From contig NZ_LNJZ01000005.1 of assembly GCF_002866065.1 (NCBI RefSeq), positions 124,001 through 188,000 on the forward strand: a DNA stretch of 64,000 nucleotides. The letters run 5' to 3'. The notes beneath the pieces were generated by a model. That model was given only the letters and a program-made list of their open reading frames with translations, was not told the DNA's origin and did not search any database. Both the position numbers and the translations under genes were made by a program. This document shows, one piece after another, positions 43,148-55,389 of the stretch. The DNA is from Thiopseudomonas denitrificans (GTDB taxonomy: Bacteria; Pseudomonadota; Gammaproteobacteria; Pseudomonadales; Pseudomonadaceae). Within the stretch, counting starts at the first letter, position 1; each line of letters begins with the position of its first letter.

Positions 43148-43160
43148 TCTGTCTGGCACC

Positions 43161-44456
43161 ATGACAAATCTCCAGCAGAAGGTGTACCGGGAGTTGCAGG
43201 AGCACGTTGGCGCCCCCGGCTGGTGTCTGGCTTTCTCCGGCGGGCTGGATTCCGCCGTACTGCTGCATGTGCTGGCTGCGCTCTGCCGCCAGTATGCCTG
43301 TCCGCCATTGCGTGCCGTGCATGTTCACCATGGCCTGCAGGCGGTGGCGGATGACTGGCCCGATCATTGCCGGATGCAATGCGAGCAGCTGGCAGTACCT
43401 TTTCAGGCCGTTTTCGTACAGGTTGGCAATGCTGCCAGCACCGAACAGGCAGCGCGGGATGCCCGCTATGCCGCCCTTGCCGGGCAGCTTGAGCCGGGCG
43501 AAGTGCTGTTGCTGGCACAACATCAGGATGACCAGGCAGAAACCCTGTTGCTGCGCTTGCTGCGAGGCAGCGGCGTGACCGGTTTGCAGGGCATGCCGGG
43601 TACCCGGCCGCTGGGGTGCGGACTGCTGCTGCGGCCGTTGTTGCAGGTGCCGCGTCGTCAGCTGGAGGAGTATGCCCGTCAGCATGATTTGAGCTGGATT
43701 GACGATCCGAGCAACCGCTCCGACATCCATGACCGTAATTTCTTGCGCAACCGCGTCATGCCCGGATTGCGACGGCGCTGGCCGGGGCTGGATACCGTTT
43801 TGCAACGAACTGCGGCGCACATGCGCGAAGCGCAGGGGCTGCTGGACGAGCTGGCCGCCATCGACCTGCAACAGGCGCGGCGACAGGCGCAGCCGGACTG
43901 GCTGACGCTCGAATGTCTGGACCTGGACTGTGTCCGAGCCCTGTCCACAGCCCGGCAGATCAACCTGATCCGCTTCTGGTTGCGCGACAAGACCCTGCCG
44001 CCGGATAGCGCTCACTGGGCCGGCTGGCAAGCCTTGCTGCAGGCCGGAGCCGACGCGCAGCCACTGTGGCAGCTGCAGGACGGGGCGCTGGTACGCCATG
44101 GCCGGCGACTGTACTGGCTGCCGAAGCACTGGCAACAGGTCCCGGCTGATCCGGATTTACCGCAGGTTGCCAATGGCCGGTACCGGCTGCCCGGTAATGG
44201 CGTGTTGCAGGTGGCCGGCTTGCACGCCGGGTCGCTGCGCGCGGGTTATCGCCAGGGCGGCGAGCAGCTGGACTTGCCGGGTCGTGGCCGGCGCGATCTC
44301 AAGCGATTGTTGCAGGAACGGCAGGTGCCGGTTTTTTTGCGCAACCGCCTGCCGTTGCTGTTTGCCGACGGGCAGCTGGTGGCTGTGGCCGGATTGCCCG
44401 AGCTCAGATCCGCTGCATTTGTCGGGCTGGAAGCGGACTGGATTCCGCCGCGCTGA
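43161..44456 (+). CDS. tilS: tRNA(Ile)-lysidine synthase
   Basis: The 431-residue enzyme attaches lysine to C34 of tRNA(Ile2) so that it reads AUA. The PP-loop SGGLDS is at 26-31. Family marks are HVHHGLQ, LLAQHQDDQAETLLLRLLRGSG, and DDPSNRSDIHDRNFLRNRV; the C-terminal substrate-binding domain spans about 330-430. It lies between accA and pyrG as in Pseudomonas, with one extra gene before pyrG here. Confidence 0.95.
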   Translation: MTNLQQKVYRELQEHVGAPGWCLAFSGGLDSAVLLHVLAALCRQYACPPLRAVHVHHGLQAVADDWPDHCRMQCEQLAVPFQAVFVQVGNAASTEQAARDARYAALAGQLEPGEVLLLAQHQDDQAETLLLRLLRGSGVTGLQGMPGTRPLGCGLLLRPLLQVPRRQLEEYARQHDLSWIDDPSNRSDIHDRNFLRNRVMPGLRRRWPGLDTVLQRTAAHMREAQGLLDELAAIDLQQARRQAQPDWLTLECLDLDCVRALSTARQINLIRFWLRDKTLPPDSAHWAGWQALLQAGADAQPLWQLQDGALVRHGRRLYWLPKHWQQVPADPDLPQVANGRYRLPGNGVLQVAGLHAGSLRAGYRQGGEQLDLPGRGRRDLKRLLQERQVPVFLRNRLPLLFADGQLVAVAGLPELRSAAFVGLEADWIPPR

Positions 44457-44573
44457 TACCGACTTTGGTGTTGTCGGAACTGGCTTTGGTATCGTCCGCG
44501 TGCCGAATGCTTGCCGGCGACCACCGGCTTTTCCAGAATGCACAATCACTTGCCATACAAAAGGAGATACAGC

Positions 44574-45158
44574 ATGAGCCTGCCAACCCTGTTTGAACTG
44601 ACCGGTAGCGCACACCCGCCCGCCACATGGGCTGAAGCCGTCCTGGTGATCATTGACGCCCAGAATGAATACCGCATGGGCGACATGAAGCTGCCCGGTG
44701 TAGAGCCGGCTGCCGCACAGATTCTGCAGCTGCTGGAACAGGCGCGTGCCAGTGGCGCGCCGGTCATCCACGTACGCCATATCGGCGTGCCCGGCTACCT
44801 GTTTGATCCGGAAGGGGAGCGCGGGCAGATTTTTACCGAGCTGACTCCGCAGGCTGGCGAAGCAGTGATCGACAAGCCGCTGCCCAATGCCTTTGCCGGT
44901 AGCGCGTTGCAGCAGGCAGTCGATGCCACGGGACGCAAGGCGCTGATTGTTTGCGGATACATGACGCACATGTGTGTCAGTGCCACCGTGCGTGCCGCCA
45001 AGGATTTGGGCTACCAGAGCACCGTGGTGGGAGCGGCCTGCGCCACGCGGCCATTGCCGGGAGCACCAGATGCGGATTTTCTGCACCAGCAGGAGCTGGC
45101 GGCACTGGCAGATTTTTTTGCCACCGTGGTGGCAGACGTCGCGGCCCTGAATGCCTGA
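44574..45158 (+). CDS. Isochorismatase-like cysteine hydrolase
   Basis: The 194-residue protein has the isochorismatase/nicotinamidase fold. The likely catalytic triad is Asp in LVIIDAQNEY, Lys in VIDKPLPNAF and Cys in GYMTHMCVSAT. A cis-peptide region follows the Lys. ATG 44574 has a perfect AAGGAG 7 bases upstream. Members hydrolyse nicotinamide, isochorismate, ureido compounds and others, and the substrate cannot be told here. It stands alone between tilS and pyrG, a place where I recall no gene in P. aeruginosa. Confidence 0.88.
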   Translation: MSLPTLFELTGSAHPPATWAEAVLVIIDAQNEYRMGDMKLPGVEPAAAQILQLLEQARASGAPVIHVRHIGVPGYLFDPEGERGQIFTELTPQAGEAVIDKPLPNAFAGSALQQAVDATGRKALIVCGYMTHMCVSATVRAAKDLGYQSTVVGAACATRPLPGAPDADFLHQQELAALADFFATVVADVAALNA

Positions 45159-45241
45159 AGACAACCGGCAAGAGGTGCGCTGGCCAGCCGAATGGGCCAG
45201 CGTGCCATTATCACAGGTACAGTGCTTCACTGATCTTTGAA

Positions 45242-49184
<3,943 letters not shown>

Positions 49185-49217
49185 GTCATAACTGACAACG
49201 TGTTGTCAGAGAGCTAC

Positions 49218-49243
49218 AAGGGCAGCCGGGTGCTGCCCTTTTC
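49218..49243 (+). terminator. Rho-independent terminator of eno
   Basis: A 9-bp stem (AAGGGCAGC/GCTGCCCTT) with a 5-base loop ends in TTTT. A perfect palindrome CTGACAACGTGTTGTCAG lies just upstream (49192-49209). Confidence 0.8.
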
Positions 49244-49261
49244 TGTCACAGGCCGGATCTC

Positions 49262-49543
49262 ATGAAAAAGCTTCCGCTGGTCATTCTTGTCGTGTTTGCA
49301 CTGCTGCTGGCGGGCGTACAGTATCGCCTGTGGTTTGGCGAGGGCGGGATTGCCGAGGTCAATCGCCTGAGGGCACAGATCGCCGAGCAGCAAGCTGAAA
49401 ATGAACGCTTGCTGGAGCGCAACCGGGTGATCGAGGCAGAAGTCATGGAGCTCAAGCAGGGCATGGAAACCGTGGAAGAACGTGCTCGCCACGAACTGGG
49501 CATGGTCAGGGAGGGGGAAACCCTGTACCTGCTGATGGAGTAA
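49262..49543 (+). CDS. ftsB: Cell division protein FtsB
   Basis: The 93-residue bitopic protein has one N-terminal transmembrane helix (about 4-22) followed by a coiled coil (about 28-70) ending in the conserved ERARHELGMVREGETLY segment. It joins FtsL and FtsQ in the divisome and helps activate FtsWI. It is 3 bases from ispD, as in other gammaproteobacteria. Confidence 0.95.
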   Translation: MKKLPLVILVVFALLLAGVQYRLWFGEGGIAEVNRLRAQIAEQQAENERLLERNRVIEAEVMELKQGMETVEERARHELGMVREGETLYLLME

Positions 49544-49546
49544 TCC

Positions 49547-50248
49547 ATGAAGTTCTGGCTGATAGTGCCTGCCGCCGGCATCGGCTCTCGCATGCAGGCT
49601 GATCGCCCCAAACAGTACTTGCAGGTCGCCGGCAAGACGATTCTGGAGCATACGCTGGGCGTTTTTCTGGATCATCCATACTTGCAGCGCATTGTGCTGC
49701 CGCTGGCGGCGCATGACCGCTGGTGGCCGCAATCGGCACTGGCCGGTCATCCGCTGGTTGTGACCGTCACCGGGGGGCGCGAACGGGCCGACTCGGTAGT
49801 TGCCGGTTTGCAGGCTTTGCCGGCGCTGGGCGCGGGTCCTGACGACTGGGTGCTGGTGCATGATGCAGCCCGGCCCCTGTTGCAGCATGACGACCTGCAG
49901 TTGCTGCTGGATAGCCTACAGGATGATCCGGTGGGCGGTTTGTTGGCCTGTCCGGCCAGGGACACACTGAAACTGGCTGACGGGCAGGGTCGTAGCCTGC
50001 GTACCCTGCCGCGCGAACAGATCTGGCATGCACTGACGCCACAGATGTTCCGTTTGCAGGCACTGGGCGACGCATTGGCGAAGGCACTGCACGAGGGTGT
50101 TGCCGTAACTGATGAAGCCTCGGCCATGGAGCATCTGGGGCACGCCCCGCGCCTGGTTTCCGGACGCAGTGATAATATCAAGGTGACCCGTCCCGAAGAC
50201 TTGCAGATGCTGCTCATGGCGACGCACAAGGTGCGTGATGATGGCTGA
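49547..50248 (+). CDS. ispD: 2-C-methyl-D-erythritol 4-phosphate cytidylyltransferase
   Basis: The 233-residue nucleotidyltransferase makes CDP-methylerythritol in the MEP isoprenoid pathway. The N-terminal PAAGIGSRMQADRPKQYL signature, VHDAARP, and the C-terminal DNIKVTRPEDL motif are intact. In P. aeruginosa ispF follows elsewhere nearby; here an ABC exporter gene overlaps its end. Confidence 0.95.
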   Translation: MKFWLIVPAAGIGSRMQADRPKQYLQVAGKTILEHTLGVFLDHPYLQRIVLPLAAHDRWWPQSALAGHPLVVTVTGGRERADSVVAGLQALPALGAGPDDWVLVHDAARPLLQHDDLQLLLDSLQDDPVGGLLACPARDTLKLADGQGRSLRTLPREQIWHALTPQMFRLQALGDALAKALHEGVAVTDEASAMEHLGHAPRLVSGRSDNIKVTRPEDLQMLLMATHKVRDDG

Positions 50249-52022
50249 ACAGCCGGCACAGCAGCTCAGCTGGCGGCTGATCCGCCGGCTGGCGCTGCAG
50301 CACAAGCACAAGATCATTCTGGCCAACCTGCTGGCCGTGCTGGCCACCCTGGCCAGTGTACCCATCCCCCTGTTGTTGCCCCTGCTGGTGGACGAGGTTC
50401 TGCTGCAGCAGCCGGGCAAGGCGATTCCCTTTCTGCAGGGCGTCCTGCCGCACGCCTGGGCGGTGCCGATCGGCTTTATCGGCAGCCTGCTGCTGGTGAC
50501 CCTGGTGCTGCGCAGCAGCTCGCTGGTGTTCAACGTGTTGCAGGGCAGGCTGTTCACCCAGCTGGCCAAGGGCATAGTTTTCCAGTTGCGTCAGCTGTTG
50601 CTGGGCCGCCTCGAACGCATCGCCATGGCTGAATACGAGAGCCTGGGCAGCGGCTCTGTCGCCACCCACCTGGTGACCGATCTGGACACCCTTGACGCCT
50701 TCATCGGCGAGACTCTGAGCCGCTTTCTGGTCGCGTTGCTGACCCTGTGCGGCACCGCTGCCATTTTGCTGTGGATGCACTGGCAGCTGGCCCTGCTGAT
50801 ATTGCTGCTCAACCCGCTGGTGGTATTTGCCACGGTCAAGCTGGGCAAACAGGTCAAGCAACTGAAAAAGCAGGAAAACGACAGCACTGCACGCTTCACC
50901 CAGGCACTGACCGAAACCCTGGATGCCATCCACGAAGTGCGTGCCGGCGGTCATCAGGGCTATTTCTTTGGTCGTTTGCGCCAGCGCGCGGCGGATGCGC
51001 GGGACTTTGCCATCGCCAGCAAGTGGAAAACCGAAGCTGCAATGCGCGCCAGCGGCCTGATGTTCCAGTTCGGTATCGACGTATTCCGTGCCGTTGCCAT
51101 GCTGACCGTGTTGTTTTCCGACCTGAGTATCGGCCAGATGCTGGCGGTATTCAGCTACCTCTGGTTCATGATCGGACCGGTCGAGCAGCTGCTCAACCTG
51201 CAATATGCGCTGTACGGAGCCAATGGTGCCATGCAGCGTCTCAACCAGTTACTGGCCAGCAAGGACGAGCAGGATTGGCCGCCACAGACCAACCCCTTTG
51301 CCGACAAGACCGGCGTGACGCTGGAGGTGCGCAACCTGCAGTTTGCCTACCGTGACGAGCCGGTACTCAGGGGCATGAGCTTCCGCATTGCTGCCGGCGA
51401 GAAGGTGGCGCTGGTCGGCGTCAGCGGCGGTGGCAAGAGCACCCTGGTGCAGCTGCTGCTGGGCCTGTACCGGCCTTCTGTTGGCGAGATCCTCTACAAC
51501 GGTGTGCCGATCGAACAGATCGGGCTGGACAGGGTGCGCAGCAATCTGGCGGTGGTGCTGCAGGCACCGGCGCTGTTCAATGCCAGCATTCGTGAAAACA
51601 TTTTGCTGGGGCGTGGTGACAGCGACCAGCAGTGCTGGCAGGCGTTGGAAGTGGCGCAGCTGGCCGACTATGTCAGGCAGCTGCCGCAGGGGCTGGATGC
51701 GGTGGTTGGCCGTGCCGGTGTACGGCTGTCTGGCGGGCAGCGTCAGCGGCTGGCGATTGCGCGCATGGTGCTGGCCGATCCGGCGGTGGTGATCCTCGAC
51801 GAGGCCACCTCGGCACTGGACAGCAGAACCGAGCAGGCGCTGCACGAGGCGTTGCAGGAGTTCCTGGCTGGCCGTACCACATTGATCATTGCCCATCGCC
51901 TCAGTGCGGTGCGCCAGGCTGACCGGGTACTGGTGCTGGCCGACGGCCAGGTGGTGGAGCAGGGCGATCATCAAAGCCTGCTGGCTGAAGACGGGGTGTA
52001 TGCGCGGCTGTACGGGAATTAG
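50241..52022 (+). CDS. ABC exporter with fused membrane and ATPase domains (MsbA-like half-transporter)
   Basis: The 593-residue half-transporter has a type I exporter membrane domain (about 1-325, six helices) and an ATPase with Walker A GVSGGGKST, signature LSGGQRQR and Walker B VVILDEATSALDS. It should work as a homodimer, moving lipid, peptide or drug outward. Three start codons lie in a row (GTG 50235, ATG 50238, ATG 50241); 50241 is chosen because AAGGTG lies 7 bases upstream. It overlaps the ispD stop, suggesting coupling. It is not the true MsbA by neighbourhood, since no lpxK is next to it. The substrate is unknown. Confidence 0.85.
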   Translation: MAEQPAQQLSWRLIRRLALQHKHKIILANLLAVLATLASVPIPLLLPLLVDEVLLQQPGKAIPFLQGVLPHAWAVPIGFIGSLLLVTLVLRSSSLVFNVLQGRLFTQLAKGIVFQLRQLLLGRLERIAMAEYESLGSGSVATHLVTDLDTLDAFIGETLSRFLVALLTLCGTAAILLWMHWQLALLILLLNPLVVFATVKLGKQVKQLKKQENDSTARFTQALTETLDAIHEVRAGGHQGYFFGRLRQRAADARDFAIASKWKTEAAMRASGLMFQFGIDVFRAVAMLTVLFSDLSIGQMLAVFSYLWFMIGPVEQLLNLQYALYGANGAMQRLNQLLASKDEQDWPPQTNPFADKTGVTLEVRNLQFAYRDEPVLRGMSFRIAAGEKVALVGVSGGGKSTLVQLLLGLYRPSVGEILYNGVPIEQIGLDRVRSNLAVVLQAPALFNASIRENILLGRGDSDQQCWQALEVAQLADYVRQLPQGLDAVVGRAGVRLSGGQRQRLAIARMVLADPAVVILDEATSALDSRTEQALHEALQEFLAGRTTLIIAHRLSAVRQADRVLVLADGQVVEQGDHQSLLAEDGVYARLYGN

Positions 52023-52102
52023 GTTTCTGGCCTTGTGGCCGGGCCTTGTGTAGCCAGATATGCCGGATAGAAGCGGTTCAGGTTTTTATTTGCATGGCAG
52101 TG

Positions 52103-52131
52103 TTGACATTCATCCGGCAGATGCTTAATAT
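52103..52131 (+). promoter_or_regulatory. Promoter of the tRNA-Ala/Glu/Ala operon
   Basis: A consensus TTGACA (52103-52108), a 17-base spacer and TAATAT (52126-52131) are followed by a GC-rich discriminator (GCGCTCCGTCC). Such discriminators go with negative stringent control by ppGpp and DksA. Confidence 0.85.
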
Positions 52132-52151
52132 GCGCTCCGTCCAAACGAGTT

Positions 52152-52227
<76 letters not shown>

Positions 52228-52263
52228 ACTCGCACTGCAACCGCAAGGTTGTGAAGGGTCTGC

Positions 52264-52339
52264 GTCCCCTTCGTCTAGTGGCCTAGGACACCGCCCTTTC
52301 ACGGCGGTAACAGGGGTTCGAGTCCCCTAGGGGACGCCA
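52264..52339 (+). tRNA. tRNA-Glu (anticodon TTC)
   Basis: The 76-base cloverleaf has encoded CCA, acceptor GTCCCCT/AGGGGAC, anticodon stem CCGCC/GGCGG and loop CTTTCAC giving TTC. Confidence 0.97.
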
Positions 52340-52352
52340 TTTTTCCGGATTT

Positions 52353-52428
<76 letters not shown>

Positions 52429-52435
52429 GATCCAT

Positions 52436-52469
52436 AAAAAACCGCAAGATGAAAATCTTGCGGTTTTTT
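52436..52469 (+). terminator. Rho-independent terminator of the tRNA operon
   Basis: A 15-bp perfect stem (AAAAAACCGCAAGAT and its complement) is capped by a GAAA tetraloop and ends in TTTTTT. The A run also allows it to stop the flgMN-ycgR transcript from the other strand. Confidence 0.93.
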
Positions 52470-52502
52470 ATTTTCTGCTGCTTTTGTTCTGTTCCGTCAC
52501 GC

Positions 52503-53252
52503 CTAGAAAAGTTCGCCTTCCTGGCGTCGCCTGGCTTCGCGCTGCAAGTGATTCACATAGCGTTCGATGTTGCGCTGGGACATGCCGTCCAGCTGCAGGA
52601 ATCTCAGTCCGAGTGTGGCCGTGTCGTTGTTTTCTCCGGGCTTGATGTGCCTGATTTCGGCAGCAACACTTATTTGACCGTCAGGGAGCGCCAGCCTGCA
52701 GTCGTTCAGTACCTGGCTGAGTTGCAGCTGGGGAGGAGCCTGCTCAAGGCGTGCCTTGCAGCCGGTGGCTGACAAATCGGATACCTGTCCTTGCAGTGCG
52801 GCATCCAGTCCGGTGCCGGCCAGAGTGATCTGTACCGGTTCGTCGCTCAGGGTGCGGGCGCGAAATGCGTTGCGCTTCTGGTGGTAAATCATTTCTTCCG
52901 GAAACTGGAACCAGGCAACGGTGTAGCCCTCATGCTGGCTGATGGCGGGTGCGAACAGGCCGGACTTCCAGTAGATGTGTACGCCTTCAAGATAGGCATC
53001 AATCCGGAAGGGCTCACCACGGCTCAGCATACGCTGACCTTCTTCGGGCACCAGCTGGTCCAAGGCGATCCTGCTACCTTGTTTGTCGACTGCGCTGATA
53101 TACGTCAGGAAGCGCTGGTTGCGATCCCTGAATATCAGGGTCAGCGGCTTGTTCTGATCACAAAGCTGGCTGAATATGCCGGCCTTCTCGATGCTGGAGC
53201 GTAATACCTTGGGAGGCTGCGGGCCGCTTCCCTCGCTAAAAAATCCGGACAT
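52503..53252 (-). CDS. ycgR: Flagellar brake protein YcgR (PilZ, c-di-GMP receptor)
   Basis: The 249-residue protein has an N-terminal YcgR domain (about 15-115) and a C-terminal PilZ domain. Both c-di-GMP motifs are intact: R127xxxR131 in KRNAFR and D159xSxxG164 in DLSATG. On binding c-di-GMP it acts on the flagellar motor to slow or bias swimming. It is the last gene of flgM-flgN-ycgR, 42 bases after flgN. Confidence 0.9.
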   Translation of the reverse strand: MSGFFSEGSGPQPPKVLRSSIEKAGIFSQLCDQNKPLTLIFRDRNQRFLTYISAVDKQGSRIALDQLVPEEGQRMLSRGEPFRIDAYLEGVHIYWKSGLFAPAISQHEGYTVAWFQFPEEMIYHQKRNAFRARTLSDEPVQITLAGTGLDAALQGQVSDLSATGCKARLEQAPPQLQLSQVLNDCRLALPDGQISVAAEIRHIKPGENNDTATLGLRFLQLDGMSQRNIERYVNHLQREARRRQEGELF

Positions 53253-53294
53253 GAGTACAGGTTTCCATACAGGCTGAAAAAACGAAAAGCCGAG

Positions 53295-53762
53295 TCAGGC
53301 GCGGGTGAAGCTGCGTTGCATGCCCTTATAGGCGGTGCTGCCGGAACTGTCGTACAGGGTGGGGCCGTCATTGCCACGGATGATGTTGAGTGCGCTGCCG
53401 ACACTGACCTGGTTGGTGCGGATGAGCCGGCCGTTACGCAGGTTGGCCGTCTGGCATTGTTCCATCAGTGCGTGCAGCCTGGTGTGGCTGGCCTGCAACT
53501 GTGCCGACTGCGATGAGCGTGAGGCGAATGTGGAAAAGCCGTTTGCATCGGCAGGCAGCCCGGCTTGTGCGAGGATCTGGCTACGACGTGTCGCATGCTG
53601 GCCAAGGCTCTCGAGCAGGGGCTGTTTTTCGCTCAGCAATTGTTGCAATACTTCAAGGCTGCGCTCGTTGAGGGCAGTAAGCTCCTGCTCCAGCAAGCCG
53701 GCGAGCCGGGTACAGGTCTCTATGTCGCTATCAAGAAGGTGGAGCAGTTCGGTATCGGACAT
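53295..53762 (-). CDS. flgN: Flagellar export chaperone FlgN
   Basis: The 155-residue, mainly helical protein matches FlgN, the chaperone for the hook-filament junction proteins FlgK and FlgL. ATG 53762 (MSDTELLHLL) lies 13 bases after flgM; a longer frame overlaps the flgM end and is rejected. The Shine-Dalgarno sequence is weak, so coupling to flgM translation is likely. Its identity rests on the helical pattern, the C-terminal LRNGRLIRTNQ stretch and the flgM neighbour. Confidence 0.85.
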   Translation of the reverse strand: MSDTELLHLLDSDIETCTRLAGLLEQELTALNERSLEVLQQLLSEKQPLLESLGQHATRRSQILAQAGLPADANGFSTFASRSSQSAQLQASHTRLHALMEQCQTANLRNGRLIRTNQVSVGSALNIIRGNDGPTLYDSSGSTAYKGMQRSFTRA

Positions 53763-53775
53763 TTTGTTGTTTCGA

Positions 53776-54102
53776 TCAGAATCGGGCTTCAAGGTCCAAT
53801 ATCTTATCGGCAACCTGCCTGCTGTCAATACTGTAGCTGCCGTCTGCAATGGCCTGGCTGATCCGGGCGACTTTTTCCAGGTCGACACTGTCCTCGCTGT
53901 TTGACAGCTTTTCCGACAGGCTCTGGATCTGCAGGGCATTGTTGCTCAGCTGTACGCTGTCACTGCGTGCAGGAGCGTCATGGTGCTGTACAGGGGTGTC
54001 TCCCGGGGCAAGGGATGCTTTTTTTCCGGCATCGGCTGCTTTGCCGATGCTTCCACCGGGCAACTGGGTGTTGCCGGGATGGTTGTTGAAATTAATGGCC
54101 AT
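53776..54102 (-). CDS. flgM: Anti-sigma-28 factor FlgM
   Basis: The 108-residue protein has a disordered, polar N-terminal half and the conserved C-terminal sigma28-binding part ([25 protein letters not shown], pieces [14 protein letters not shown] and [11 protein letters not shown]). It holds FliA inactive until exported through the finished hook. A FliA-type promoter lies 104 bases upstream, so FlgM is probably under its own target, the usual feedback. Confidence 0.92.
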   Translation of the reverse strand: MAINFNNHPGNTQLPGGSIGKAADAGKKASLAPGDTPVQHHDAPARSDSVQLSNNALQIQSLSEKLSNSEDSVDLEKVARISQAIADGSYSIDSRQVADKILDLEARF

Positions 54103-54417
54103 GATCTATCTCCGCTGGTTACATGTCTCAGGGCGGCAGCAAGGCTGTTGTATTTACAGGGCTTTCGGCTCTTGCCGGCTGCGGGCCTGTCAGGGCTCGC
54201 AATACTTATCGACCGTGTGCAGGGAAACTTTAGCGTTAAAGCATGCCGCTTGTACTGCTCGGGTTTGCGCTGCGTGTAACACCAGGATGTTGCTGCCCCT
54301 GATACGGTCGGCTGGCCGGGCATCAGGGCTTTGCGTGCTCCGGGCGGGTGCCGTCAGGGCGCAGGAGCGCGGCACTGACACCTGCAGCCCTGCTGCTGTG
54401 GCGGATTTCACTCGGGC
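54103..54417. other. Intergenic region between bamE end and flgM start
   Basis: This 315-base gap carries the FliA promoter (54206-54232) and the flgM leader. flgA, which I recall next to flgM in P. aeruginosa, is not present, nor could a convincing remnant be read. Confidence 0.55.
54206..54232 (-). promoter_or_regulatory. FliA (sigma28) promoter of flgM-flgN-ycgR
   Basis: On the minus strand the sequence is TAAAGTTT, 11 bases, GTCGATAA. The consensus is TAAAGTTT-N11-GCCGATAA, so 15 of 16 positions match with the exact spacing. It lies 104 bases upstream of flgM. Confidence 0.9.
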
Positions 54418-54825
54418 TCAGGGAGCAACATCCTCGTGCAGCCCTGCTGCTTCGCTCTCTGTGGATTCGCCGAGAATTGCCTGGTCCCTGCTGATGCCGG
54501 GCATGAAGTCACCTTGCAGTCCGGTCAGGCGGCCTTCGGTGTCGAAGGTCAGGCTGATGCGTTCCTGGCGGCGCTGCTGGCGTCCGGGCTCCATGCTGTA
54601 CAGGTAGTCCCAGCGGCGCGGGTTGAAGGTATCGCTGATCAGAGGAGTGCCCATGATGAAGCGGACCTGTTGTGCGGTCATGCCGGGGCGCAGCTGGTCG
54701 ATCATGTCCTGGGTGATCACATTGCCCTGCTGCACATCAACCTTGTAGACACCGGGTACGGAACAGCCGGAAAGCGTGATCAGGGCGACCAGGCACAGGC
54801 TGTGCAGAAAATGTTTTTTTTGCAT
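54418..54825 (-). CDS. bamE: Outer-membrane assembly lipoprotein BamE (OmlA)
   Basis: The 135-residue lipoprotein has a signal peptide with lipobox LSGC (Cys21, Ser at +2) and the SmpA/OmlA fold with [22 protein letters not shown] and RRWDYLY motifs. It stabilises BamD in the BAM complex. ATG 54825 (MQKKHFL) is chosen because a longer frame lacks a signal peptide at its start. It is divergent from fur by 100 bases, an arrangement I recall as omlA-fur in Pseudomonas. Confidence 0.94.
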   Translation of the reverse strand: MQKKHFLHSLCLVALITLSGCSVPGVYKVDVQQGNVITQDMIDQLRPGMTAQQVRFIMGTPLISDTFNPRRWDYLYSMEPGRQQRRQERISLTFDTEGRLTGLQGDFMPGISRDQAILGESTESEAAGLHEDVAP

Positions 54826-54925
54826 TGGCGACGAACTTCCACTATCGTTGTTGGGCAATTTGATTGGACGCAAAAGCATACCTGTTATCGGGTATCAGCG
54901 AAACCGTATGAATGAGAAGTGGATT

Positions 54926-55327
54926 ATGTCTGAAAATGTTGAATTGCGTAAGGCTGGTTTGAAGGTCACCTTGCCGCGAGTGAAAATCATGCAAATTCTG
55001 GACGCATCCGAACAGCGTCACATGAGTGCCGAAGACGTGTACAAGGCCCTGATGGAGGCTGGTGATGATGTCGGGCTGGCCACCGTGTACCGGGTTTTGA
55101 CCCAGTTCGAGGCTGCAGGCCTGGTGATGCGGCACAACTTCGATGGCGGCCATGCAGTGTTCGAGCTGGATGATGGCGAGCACCATGATCATATCGTGTG
55201 TGTCGATTCCGGCGAGGTTTTCGAGTTCTTCGATGAAAAAATCGAGCAACGGCAAAAAGAAATTGTGGATGACATGGGCTATGAGCTGGTTGACCACAAT
55301 CTGGTGCTTTACGTGAAGAAAAAGTAA
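54926..55327 (+). CDS. fur: Ferric uptake regulator Fur
   Basis: The 133-residue protein is nearly colinear with P. aeruginosa Fur (134). The winged-helix DNA-binding domain (about 1-82) includes VGLATVYRVLTQFE, and the dimerisation domain holds the metal-site HHDHIVC. As in P. aeruginosa it has one cysteine rather than the CxxC pairs of E. coli. ATG 54926 begins MSENVELRKAGLKVTLPR, the family start. It should repress iron-uptake genes when Fe(II) is plentiful. Confidence 0.97.
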   Translation: MSENVELRKAGLKVTLPRVKIMQILDASEQRHMSAEDVYKALMEAGDDVGLATVYRVLTQFEAAGLVMRHNFDGGHAVFELDDGEHHDHIVCVDSGEVFEFFDEKIEQRQKEIVDDMGYELVDHNLVLYVKKK

Positions 55328-55343
55328 GCAGGTTCCTGCCATG

Positions 55344-55377
55344 AAAAACGCCCCGCATGCATCACGGGGCGTTTTTT
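55344..55377. terminator. Bidirectional terminator between fur and sbp
   Basis: A 12-bp stem (AAAAACGCCCCG/CGGGGCGTTTTT) has a 9-base loop with T runs on both strands. It separates the converging fur and sbp genes. Confidence 0.92.
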
Positions 55378-55389
55378 ATGGCAGCTGTA

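Noticed and set aside
54190-54411. A 73-codon minus-strand frame upstream of flgM, considered as a flgA remnant
   Set aside because: It contains the FliA promoter, and no similarity to FlgA could be read; no good ribosome-binding site was seen.
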